Origin: Methanobacteriaceae archaeon
GTDB lineage: Archaea > Methanobacteriota > Methanobacteria > Methanobacteriales > Methanobacteriaceae
Assembly (NCBI GenBank): GCA_900769095.1
Contig: CAAGFH010000258.1
Span: 1 to 7,913, forward strand
Reading direction: 5' to 3'
DNA length: 7,913 nucleotides
Below are positions 1-6,145 of the stretch, piece after piece (position 1 is the stretch's first letter; every line of letters begins with the position of its first letter). The notes beneath the pieces were generated by a model. The model worked only from the letters and a program-made list of their open reading frames with translations, did no database searches and was not told the DNA's origin. The position numbers and the translations under genes are program-made.

Positions 1-426
1 ACCAATCTCGCTCCAGTGTGCTCTTATTGGTTCGCTGTCAAAATAAAGACTTTCAATTTCAAGTTCAATATCGTCTGGAAGTCCAATACCAAACTCGTCT
101 AAGAATTTAAGTCCGTTAAATTTAGGTGGATTGTGGCTAGCAGTAATCATGATTCCACCATCATAATACTGTCTTACTGCATATTGAACAGCAGGGGTTG
201 GTAATGTTCCTAAATCTACAGCATCACAACCTGCTGAGAGTAAACCTGCTATAACTGCATCTTTTAACATTTGGCTAGTGGTTCTTGTATCTGCACCAAC
301 TGCGATTTTACCTTTAACAACACTTCCATAACATGCTGCTAATCTTGTTGCAAACTCGGGAGTTAAAACATCATTTGCAGTTCTTCTAACTCCAAAAGTT
401 CCAAATAATCTTTTTTTAGTAGCCAT
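1..426 (-). CDS. glmM: Phosphoglucosamine mutase / phosphomannomutase, N-terminal part (cut by window edge)
   Basis: This open frame begins with ATG at 426 and runs off the left edge without a stop, giving 142 visible residues. The N-terminus reads MATKKRLFGTFGVRRTAN, matching the archaeal alpha-D-phosphohexomutase opening (LFGTFGVR). Residues 92-100 (IMITASHNP) form the active-site loop, with Ser97 as the serine phosphorylated during catalysis. Family enzymes interconvert hexose 6- and 1-phosphates in the cytosol. In methanogens this paralogue is usually assigned to glucosamine-phosphate or mannose-phosphate conversion, which feeds UDP-GlcNAc, pseudomurein and glycan synthesis. Full-length members have about 450 residues, so roughly two thirds, including the sugar-binding and C-terminal domains, lies outside the window. 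An AAAGGA ribosome binding site 8 bases upstream supports the start. Glucosamine and mannose specificity cannot be separated from this fragment, so the symbol is tentative. Confidence 0.88.
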   Translation of the reverse strand, partial: MATKKRLFGTFGVRRTANDVLTPEFATRLAACYGSVVKGKIAVGADTRTTSQMLKDAVIAGLLSAGCDAVDLGTLPTPAVQYAVRQYYDGGIMITASHNPPKFNGLKFLDEFGIGLPDDIELEIESLYFDSEPIRAHWSEIG

Positions 427-485
427 AATTTAATTCCTTTTTTAATTAATTAGATACTATATCTGAATTTTTTTAAATAAATATC
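427..485 (-). promoter_or_regulatory. Promoter and ribosome binding site of the phosphohexomutase gene
   Basis: Read on the minus strand, a TATA-like box (TTTATTTAAA, 481 down to 472) lies about 50 bases before the ATG at 426. Archaeal spacing would place transcription start near 450, giving a leader of roughly 24 bases. That leader contains AAAGGA (440-435) with an 8-base spacer to the ATG. A short inverted repeat (agata at 452-456, tatct at 460-464) sits between the TATA box and the predicted start and could be an operator or chance. The region is so AT-rich that the TATA assignment is only moderately safe; the ribosome binding site is firmer. Confidence 0.5.
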
Positions 486-488
486 TTG

Positions 489-887
489 TTAATTAATAAT
501 TCTAAGACTGTCACCACTTGATAATATCAATTCCAAATCGTTTTTATATTCGGTTATTGTCCCTACAACTTCCACTTTGTTGTTTTCAAAATCTTCAATA
601 TCCAAATTTCTTGATGTAATTTCAGATACCTGTTTTTCAAAGATGATTAACGTGATTTTGGCTTTTCCATCACTTATTGTTAAAAAGTAGTTTGTTTTTG
701 AACTTGACTGTGCAATATCAGTTATTACTCCCTGGATTGATACTTTTTCATCAATCATTGACCTTGTAATGTCTTTAATGTCCACTTTTTTAACTTCAAT
801 TGATGGTGTAAACAGAATTAATCCGATTATTCCGATTAATGCAGTTATTAGTGCAATTCTCAATAATTTTTCATCAGTAATTTCCAT
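489..887 (-). CDS. Small membrane-anchored OB-fold protein
   Basis: The predicted protein has 132 residues. A short polar N-terminus is followed by one hydrophobic helix at about residues 9-27 (IALITALIGIIGLILF core), then a soluble domain from about 30 to 132. The soluble part is rich in beta strands and has the OB-fold pattern of nucleic-acid-binding tRNA_anti-type domains: a strand around VSIQGVITDIAQSS (49-62), YFLTISDGKAKITLIIF (67-83), a helix-like linker, then NKVEVVGTITEYKNDLELIL (103-122). The helix has no signal-peptidase site that I can see, so it is probably an anchor; which side of the membrane the OB domain faces is not decided by sequence. No catalytic residues are evident. The gene is divergent from the transporter at 954 and 62 bases upstream of the phosphohexomutase. 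No ribosome binding site precedes the ATG, which fits a leaderless or near-leaderless message. Ligand and role are unknown; single-stranded nucleic acid, oligosaccharide or protein binding are all possible for this fold. Confidence 0.72.
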   Translation of the reverse strand: MEITDEKLLRIALITALIGIIGLILFTPSIEVKKVDIKDITRSMIDEKVSIQGVITDIAQSSSKTNYFLTISDGKAKITLIIFEKQVSEITSRNLDIEDFENNKVEVVGTITEYKNDLELILSSGDSLRIIN

Positions 888-953
888 GCTTTTTTAATTA
901 TATTTTTAAAATTAAATACCTGATAGGATTTTAATTTGTAAAATTTATCTAAT
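888..953. promoter_or_regulatory. Divergent promoter region between OB-fold and transporter genes
   Basis: Only 66 bases separate the two divergent start codons, and the stretch is almost entirely A/T. On the minus strand, TATTTAAT (917-910) lies close to the distance expected for a leaderless transcript from the ATG at 887. On the plus strand, ATTAAATA (911-918) lies about 36-43 bases before the ATG at 954, and a second AT-rich box near 940-948 would suit transcription from about 975. The two candidate TATA elements overlap the same bases, so the genes may share or compete for the site. No ribosome binding site is visible for either gene. Confidence 0.35.
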
Positions 954-1607
954 ATGGGAAATATAATAGTTTTTATGTTTGAAGATTTAACAAAAACAGA
1001 ATTGTATGCAATTTTGACAGGTATTTTTACTGCATGTTTGATTGTATCAAATATTACTGCAGGTAAAACATTTGATTTCTTCTCATTTACTCTACCTTGT
1101 GCAGTAATCATTTTTCCAGTAATCTACATTGTCAATGATGTGCTTGCAGAAGTTTACGGCTATAATAAGGCACGTAAAGTTATTTTACTTGGATTTTTCA
1201 TGAATCTTGTTGCTGTTATTTGTTATAATATAACTATCTGGCTTCCAGCACCAGTATTTTTTGAAAATTCACAGGCATTTAGCATAGTTTTAAGTTCAAC
1301 TTTAAGACTTTTAATAGCTAGTTTTGCAGCATATCTTGTCGGATCTTTGGTTAATGCAAAAGTAATGGTTTATCTTAAAAAATGGGATGAAAAAAAACTC
1401 TTTTTTAGATGTGTTGTTTCAACATTGTTTGGTGAAGGTCTTGATGCATTAATCTTTATTACAATTGGTTTTTTAGGTACTATGCCTTTAGAAGCATTAA
1501 TTGTGATGATTGTGGTTCAGGCAATCTTTAAAACAGGTTATGAAATCATCATATATCCTGTTACAAGATTAGTAATAACTAAGGTTAAAAAATTACCGGA
1601 GATTTAA
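954..1607 (+). CDS. VUT/YhhQ family queuosine-archaeosine precursor transporter
   Basis: The product is a 217-residue integral membrane protein with about six hydrophobic helices, near residues 17-36, 44-61, 75-97, 112-133, 153-174 and 179-205. It carries family hallmarks (DUF165/VUT, COG1738): the SNITAGKTFDF segment after helix 1, DVLAEVYGY at 62-70 between helices 2 and 3, and STLFGEGLDALIF at 156-168. Bacterial YhhQ members take up the 7-deazaguanine precursors preQ0/preQ1. In an archaeon the likely use is preQ0 uptake for archaeosine at tRNA position 15, but that substrate is inferred. The length fits the family. The start is uncertain: ATG at 975 (MFEDLTKTE, 210 residues) is equally possible, since neither ATG has a ribosome binding site. 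The C-terminus overlaps the ligase gene's stop codon tail-to-tail by four bases. Confidence 0.85.
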   Translation: MGNIIVFMFEDLTKTELYAILTGIFTACLIVSNITAGKTFDFFSFTLPCAVIIFPVIYIVNDVLAEVYGYNKARKVILLGFFMNLVAVICYNITIWLPAPVFFENSQAFSIVLSSTLRLLIASFAAYLVGSLVNAKVMVYLKKWDEKKLFFRCVVSTLFGEGLDALIFITIGFLGTMPLEALIVMIVVQAIFKTGYEIIIYPVTRLVITKVKKLPEI

Positions 1608-3262
1608 TTTCCAGTATTATACATGGAAATTAATCTCTCAACAGTGTCCACATCCATTGGACCTTTATCTTTTCTTATATTTTTAACAACAGGGAATCTT
1701 AAGGAATATCCTGTTTCGTATTCTGGTGATTCAACGATTTCAGAAAATGCGATTTCTAAAACAATTTTCGGTTCAACAATAATCTCACGTCCTTTTGTTG
1801 AAATCTCAAGTTCTTTCATCTTGTTGGTTAAATATTCCAATGTTGCATCGTCAAGACCAGTTGCAGCATATGCTACACTTTTAAACTCGTTGTTTTCATC
1901 TCTAAGTGCAACTAAATAAGACCCAACGAAATCTCCTCTTTTTCCAATTCCATAGGTTCCACCAATAATGATCATATCAAGTGTTTCAGGTTCTGCTTTG
2001 TATTTAAGCATTTTTTTACCTCTAAGACCTGGAATATATGGTTCATAAGCGTCTTTAATCATAATTCCTTCGTGACCATCTCTAATTGAGGTTTCAAATA
2101 GCTGTTGAATCTCGTCAATATTGTCAGGAGTTCCTATTTTCATTGTACTTAAATTCATCTCATCAACAGAAGTATCCACAATAGACTCAAGAATGTTTCT
2201 TCTGTTTTTAAGAGGCTCATCAATCATTGGAACTTGATAATACATTACGTCAAACAGGTATACTTTTAAAGGAACATTTTCAATAGCTTCTTCAACATTA
2301 TGTTTTCTTCTAACTCTGTGAAGGATGTTTTGGAAAGGTAGAGGTTTTCCATTTCTTGTTGCAATAACTTCACCTTCCACAATATAATCATCATGAGGTA
2401 AGTGTTCATCAAATAACTCAACAATCTCTGGAAGAGCGTGTGTGATGTTTTCAAGCCTTCTTGTAAAGATTTTAATCTCATCATTTGATCTGTGAACCTG
2501 GAGTCTGATACCGTCATATTTGGTATCACAAATTGCCATCCCCATCTCCGGAATAATCTCTTCTAGAGGTGGTGCAAGCTGAGCAAGCATAGGTTTTACC
2601 GGATTTCCTGGAGTAAGGTTAAGTTTTTCTAAACCGGCACTTCCCTGTTCTTTTGCAGTTCTTGCAACAACGGAAAAGTCATTTGTAAGCATCTGTGCTC
2701 TTTCAACAACTTTTTTATCAATGTTGAATGCCTGTGCAATTGCATCTCTAACTACTCCATCTCCTACACCAATTCTTAACTCCTCTGTTATTGTACGGGT
2801 TAAGTATTTAGCTTCTGTTGGGCTTGCTTGGCTTAACAATTCTAAAATAACTGCAATTTTACGATTAGTAGAACGTGAACCTTTAATTTGTGATAATTTA
2901 CGTAAGCTGTTGAATACAAAATCAATTGTCAATGGCTGTGAGAAGAATGTCATCTGGGTTTTTTTAGCATATAATTTAATACATGCAAGACCAATATCTC
3001 CTTCGTCACGAACAGCATCTTCTACTGCAGCCTGTGTTGTTCCAACAGCTTCAGCTACTGCTCTTTCAACTAATTTTCCACCAATACCAATCTCTTCTGA
3101 ACTCCAAGCCGGAAATACAACTCCTAAAATCAAAAGTCCAACTTTTTCAATGGTTTCTTCATCTAATTTTTTTAGAAAATCTGAAATGATTTGTGTTTTT
3201 TCAAGCCTTTTGGTTGTTGCCTCAAGACTTGAGTAAACATCTACTAATTCTTGATATTTCAT
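1604..3262 (-). CDS. lig: ATP-dependent DNA ligase
   Basis: This 552-residue enzyme seals 3'-OH/5'-phosphate nicks using ATP, completing Okazaki fragment joining and repair. The length is typical for archaeal replicative ligases (about 550-600). An N-terminal alpha-helical DNA-binding domain spans roughly residues 1-210. The nucleotidyltransferase motif I is KYDGIR at 248-253, with Lys248 as the AMP-accepting lysine. Further motifs are EGEVIA (296-301), FDVMYY (337-342, motif III/IIIa), EGIMIK (398-403, motif IV) and LKYK (419-422, motif V). The C-terminal OB domain ends with RFPVVKNIRKDK (522-533, motif VI). All catalytic motifs appear intact. The ATG is the first codon after the thiC stop, with TAATG sharing one base, and AGGCGAT lies 5 bases before it, so translation probably depends on thiC transcription and may be coupled to its translation. 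The stop codon overlaps that of the convergent transporter gene. Confidence 0.96.
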   Translation of the reverse strand: MKYQELVDVYSSLEATTKRLEKTQIISDFLKKLDEETIEKVGLLILGVVFPAWSSEEIGIGGKLVERAVAEAVGTTQAAVEDAVRDEGDIGLACIKLYAKKTQMTFFSQPLTIDFVFNSLRKLSQIKGSRSTNRKIAVILELLSQASPTEAKYLTRTITEELRIGVGDGVVRDAIAQAFNIDKKVVERAQMLTNDFSVVARTAKEQGSAGLEKLNLTPGNPVKPMLAQLAPPLEEIIPEMGMAICDTKYDGIRLQVHRSNDEIKIFTRRLENITHALPEIVELFDEHLPHDDYIVEGEVIATRNGKPLPFQNILHRVRRKHNVEEAIENVPLKVYLFDVMYYQVPMIDEPLKNRRNILESIVDTSVDEMNLSTMKIGTPDNIDEIQQLFETSIRDGHEGIMIKDAYEPYIPGLRGKKMLKYKAEPETLDMIIIGGTYGIGKRGDFVGSYLVALRDENNEFKSVAYAATGLDDATLEYLTNKMKELEISTKGREIIVEPKIVLEIAFSEIVESPEYETGYSLRFPVVKNIRKDKGPMDVDTVERLISMYNTGN

Positions 3263-4536
3263 TAGAAATCGCCTTTAGCTATTTTAACTGCACAGTATTC
3301 TCCGCACATTGCACACATTTCATTGTCATCAAGTCCACATTTTTCACGGTATGTTCTTGGTTTGGATTTGTCAAGTGCGAGACTAAATTGTTTTTCCCAG
3401 TCAAATTCTTTTCTTGCTTTTGCCATTGCACGTTCCTGAGTCCATGCAGATTCAAGACCTTTAGCAACATCTGCAGCTTCTGCAGCTATTTTTGATGCAA
3501 TTACTCCTTCTTTAACATCTTCCAAGCTTGGAAGTGATAAGTGTTCTGCAGGGGTTACATAACAAAGGAAGTTAGCTCCTGCAGATGCAGCTATTGCTCC
3601 TCCGATTGCTCCTGTGATATGATCATAACCTGGTGCAAGATCAGTTACAAGAGGTCCTAATACGTAAAATGGAGCTCCGTGACAAATGGTTTTTTGGATT
3701 TCCATATTTGCCTTGATTTGATTTAGTGGCATGTGTCCTGGTCCTTCAACCATTACCTGAACATTTGCATCCTGTGCTCTTTTAACAAGACCTCCTAAGT
3801 TTACAAGCTCTTGAATTTGAGGGATATCACTTGCATCAGCTAAACAACCTGGTCTTAAACCGTCACCTAATGATAATGTAATGTCATATTCATAAGATAA
3901 TTCTAAAAGGTAATCGTAATTTTCATATAATGGGTTTTCCATGTCATTATGATTGATCCAGGAAGCCATGAATGTTCCTCCACGACTTACAATACCCATC
4001 ATCCTGTTTGCTGCTTTTAATTTCTCAACTAAGTCTTTAGTGATTCCGCAGTGGAGTGTCATAAAGTCCACTCCTTCTTTTGCCTGATTTTCGATTGCTT
4101 TGAAGATATCGTCATGATCCATGTCAATGATTTCCTTATTCTTGTTAAGGGTTACAACACCTGCTTCATAAATAGGAACGGTTCCAATACAGATATCTAC
4201 TGCATCCATGATTTTTTTTCTAAATAATTTCAAATCAGAACCTGTTGATAAATCCATCAATGCATCTGCACCGTATTCTTGTGCTAATTTCGCTTTATTG
4301 ATTTCTAATTCAATATCATCAATTTTTGAAGATGAACCAATATTTGCATTGATTTTAGTTTTAAGACCTTCCCCAATACCACATGGTTTTGAGTGTCCAT
4401 TAATGTTTTTTGGAATTACGACTTTTCCTAAGTCTATTAATCTAGCTAATTTATTTACATCAATATTTTCTTGTTTTGCAACAATCTCCATTTCTGGAGT
4501 GATATTGCCTTTTTGTGCTTCACTTTTTTGAGTCAA
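3262..4536 (-). CDS. thiC: Phosphomethylpyrimidine synthase ThiC
   Basis: ThiC is a radical SAM enzyme that rearranges aminoimidazole ribotide (AIR) into 4-amino-5-hydroxymethyl-2-methylpyrimidine phosphate, the pyrimidine half of thiamine. The 424-residue length fits the short archaeal form, lacking the N-terminal extension of E. coli ThiC. Recognisable segments are SRGGTFMASW (184-193), NPLYENYDYL (201-210), LGDGLRPGCLADA (223-235), EGPGHMPL (264-271), LGPLVTDLAPGYDHITGAIG (293-312) and CYVTPAEHLSLP (325-336). The C-terminal iron-sulfur motif is C408-x2-C411-x3-C415 (MCAMCGEYCAVK). The start is TTG at 4536, not ATG. It is chosen because GAGGGA lies 5 bases upstream and the first in-frame ATG is residue 16, with no better site. 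The gene heads a two-gene unit with the DNA ligase and is divergent from the exonuclease gene. I see no TPP riboswitch in the short leader. Confidence 0.96.
   Translation of the reverse strand: MTQKSEAQKGNITPEMEIVAKQENIDVNKLARLIDLGKVVIPKNINGHSKPCGIGEGLKTKINANIGSSSKIDDIELEINKAKLAQEYGADALMDLSTGSDLKLFRKKIMDAVDICIGTVPIYEAGVVTLNKNKEIIDMDHDDIFKAIENQAKEGVDFMTLHCGITKDLVEKLKAANRMMGIVSRGGTFMASWINHNDMENPLYENYDYLLELSYEYDITLSLGDGLRPGCLADASDIPQIQELVNLGGLVKRAQDANVQVMVEGPGHMPLNQIKANMEIQKTICHGAPFYVLGPLVTDLAPGYDHITGAIGGAIAASAGANFLCYVTPAEHLSLPSLEDVKEGVIASKIAAEAADVAKGLESAWTQERAMAKARKEFDWEKQFSLALDKSKPRTYREKCGLDDNEMCAMCGEYCAVKIAKGDF
3268..3274 (-). promoter_or_regulatory. Internal ribosome binding site of the ligase gene
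   Basis: Reading the minus strand, AGGCGAT lies 5 bases before the ligase ATG and inside the last codons of thiC. It differs by one base from AGGTGAT, the ideal complement of the archaeal 16S rRNA tail. It supports ATG 3262 as the start and indicates that the ligase is translated from the thiC message. No separate promoter space exists between the two genes. Confidence 0.55.
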
Positions 4537-4541
4537 GTTTA

Positions 4542-4547
4542 TCCCTC
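4542..4547 (-). promoter_or_regulatory. thiC: Ribosome binding site that decides the TTG start of thiC
   Basis: GAGGGA on the minus strand ends 5 bases before the TTG at 4536-4534. This is good spacing for an archaeal Shine-Dalgarno element and is the reason for choosing a non-ATG start. It is one of the clearest G-rich sites before any gene in the window. Confidence 0.65.
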
Positions 4548-4550
4548 GTT

Positions 4551-4620
4551 TTTTGACTAATCAATATTAATTATATAGGTTCAAATATATAGAATTAATT
4601 AAATTGTATTTATTTAGGAT
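4551..4620. promoter_or_regulatory. Divergent promoter region of thiC and the exonuclease gene
   Basis: The 84-base gap between the two divergent starts contains a direct repeat, TATATAG, at 4572-4578 and 4586-4592, spaced 14 bases start to start. On the minus strand these read CTATATA and make plausible TATA boxes for thiC; the far copy would give a leader of about 26 bases that includes GAGGGA. On the plus strand, AAATATATA (4583-4591) lies about 30-38 bases before the GTG at 4621, which predicts a very short leader for the exonuclease gene. Box-to-gene assignments are inference from spacing alone. Confidence 0.45.
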
Positions 4621-5292
4621 GTGTTTAATATAAAGGTTATATTTTTTGATACTGAAACAAGCGGGCTTGACTGTTCCAGGTGCAATATTATTGAACTTGC
4701 TCTTCTTACAGTTGAAGATGGGGTTATTACAGAAACCTATGATGAATTTATTGATGTTGGAGTGCCAATTTCTAGAAAAATATCTGATTTAACTGGAATT
4801 ACTAATGAAATGATAAAAAATGAAGGTATTGATGAAAAATCTGCTGCTTTGGACTTAAAACAAAGACTTACTCCAGATACTTTGATGATTGCTCACAACT
4901 GTCAGTTTGACTTGCAGTTCCTCTATTCTTTGTTAAAACGTCATTTTCCACAAGAAGCAGATGAAATTGTTTCTAGTCTAAACTGGATAGATACAGTATC
5001 AATATTAAAAGACAGAAAGGAGTTTCCTCATAAGTTAATTGATGCAGTTAACTATTATGAAGTTCCTGAAGTTAATTTCCACAGAGCTATTGATGATACA
5101 AAAGCATTATATGAAGTAACTAAAAAAATGAAAGAAGAACGTGATGATTTATTGGATTATGTTAATGTTTTCGGATATAATCCTAAATATGGTGTAAGTG
5201 GAAAGAGATTTGAGTTTATTGAATATAAATCCCAAAAGTTCCACCAAAGAATTGTAGCTCCTGAATTTACTCTTCCTAATAAAAAATTCTAA
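4621..5292 (+). CDS. DEDDh 3'-5' exonuclease, DnaQ/Pol III epsilon-like
   Basis: The protein has 223 residues. It contains all three exonuclease motifs of the DEDDh superfamily: Exo I FFDTETSGL (8-16, Asp10 and Glu12), Exo II AHNCQFDLQFL (91-101, Asp97) and Exo III HRAIDDTKAL (154-163, His154 and Asp159). The metal-binding acidic residues and the histidine are complete, so the enzyme should hydrolyse DNA or RNA from the 3' end with two metal ions. A C-terminal extension of about 45 residues follows (GYNPKYGVSGKRFEFIEYKS region), of unclear role. Archaea lack a Pol III holoenzyme, so this is probably a free-standing nuclease for proofreading, repair or RNA trimming. The start is GTG; the nearby ATG at 4619 is out of frame and stops at once. 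No well-spaced ribosome binding site is visible. The gene is convergent with the DUF2099 gene, overlapping it by four bases. Confidence 0.9.
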   Translation: MFNIKVIFFDTETSGLDCSRCNIIELALLTVEDGVITETYDEFIDVGVPISRKISDLTGITNEMIKNEGIDEKSAALDLKQRLTPDTLMIAHNCQFDLQFLYSLLKRHFPQEADEIVSSLNWIDTVSILKDRKEFPHKLIDAVNYYEVPEVNFHRAIDDTKALYEVTKKMKEERDDLLDYVNVFGYNPKYGVSGKRFEFIEYKSQKFHQRIVAPEFTLPNKKF

Positions 5293-6122
5293 ATTAAAGG
5301 ATGAGGTAAATCAGGATTGTCTTTTTTAGGTTTTTCCCCACCAATCTTTTTTAAACGCATCTCAAGGAATTTTTTACCATTTTCGGTTCTTGCATATATT
5401 GGTATGGACTGACCTACTGTTTTTATACTTTCTTTTTGTCCAATTTCGTGAATATTTTTAGAAGCACAAGCTGTTGTGACGTCACATGCGTCAAATAGCT
5501 TTCTTGCATCTTCAGGATTCTTTTTAGAAGTGTGCACTACAAAAACATAAATGTTAACATCAGGATGTTCATCTCTTATTTTTTCAATTTCATCAATATC
5601 GCTTGCTAATGTTACTGTAACTGCAATATTTTTATATCCTTTAGCTATTGCAAGTTTTATTCCACTTGGCTGGTCGATTTTAGCAGTTTTGGAATCTACA
5701 ATGTTTTCGCTACCTATTTTTTCAATTAATTCTGGTATTGGGCTGGTTTTAACAAGTCCGGATACTCTTCCACCAATTCCTTGAACAAGTTCTGCTTCAT
5801 CAACAATTAATGTTCCACATCCTTCTAAAACCATTACAACACAGTCAATTTCATTTTCATCAATTAATGTGCACATGATTTCAGAAATTCCAAAATTAAG
5901 ATAGTCTTTCATTCTTAACTGGCGTTTAGAAGTACACATTCCAAAATCGTCAATTCTAAACTGCATATTTTTAGCTATTACTTCTGGTGTTAGTTTTTTA
6001 ATTCCTCTGTGGTGATCAAAAAGAGGACAATATTCAACTTCAGGTTCAGTTACATCAATAACCTTGCCGTCTTTTATTGTTACTTTACTTAATCCTAATG
6101 CTTCGATAATATGTTCGCTCAT
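5289..6122 (-). CDS. Methanogenesis marker protein 8 (DUF2099 family)
   Basis: I recognise this 277-residue protein as a DUF2099 / methanogenesis marker 8 homologue, largely from the YCPLFDHHRGI segment (31-41), the GMCTSKRQLR region (61-70) and the VLEGCGTLIVDEAELVQGIGG stretch (98-118). Its presence is a methanogen signature, but the molecular function is not established. Seven cysteines are present (32, 63, 84, 94, 102, 213, 219). This is a high number for an otherwise acidic cytosolic protein and could mean metal or iron-sulfur binding. The central part (VLASDIDEI-like helices and strands, 160-200) looks like an alternating alpha/beta domain. No membrane segment or signal peptide is seen. 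The C-terminal tail (GGEKPKKDNPDLPHPLI) is polar and probably flexible. The ATG at 6122 has no ribosome binding site but sits about 28 bases after a TATA-like box, fitting a leaderless transcript. The stop codon overlaps that of the convergent exonuclease gene. Confidence 0.82.
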   Translation of the reverse strand: MSEHIIEALGLSKVTIKDGKVIDVTEPEVEYCPLFDHHRGIKKLTPEVIAKNMQFRIDDFGMCTSKRQLRMKDYLNFGISEIMCTLIDENEIDCVVMVLEGCGTLIVDEAELVQGIGGRVSGLVKTSPIPELIEKIGSENIVDSKTAKIDQPSGIKLAIAKGYKNIAVTVTLASDIDEIEKIRDEHPDVNIYVFVVHTSKKNPEDARKLFDACDVTTACASKNIHEIGQKESIKTVGQSIPIYARTENGKKFLEMRLKKIGGEKPKKDNPDLPHPLI

Positions 6123-6145
6123 GATTAAGAATATTGTTAAATTTG

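Noticed and set aside
860..1111. 83-codon minus-strand open frame across the start of the transporter gene
   Set aside because: It overlaps both the divergent promoter and the transporter N-terminus, has no recognisable domain, and conflicts with two better supported genes.
2721..3236. 171-codon plus-strand open frame opposite the 5' part of the ligase gene
   Set aside because: It lies wholly inside a clear DNA ligase gene on the other strand. Its translation is Ser/Ala/Thr-rich with no domain pattern, and no promoter or ribosome binding site is visible.
4208..4531. 107-codon plus-strand open frame opposite the thiC 5' end
   Set aside because: Antisense to a conserved ThiC coding region, with no independent evidence.
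4537..4570. Possible TPP riboswitch before thiC
   Set aside because: The leader is too short and lacks the conserved THI-box elements; only a TATA-like region and a ribosome binding site fit in it.
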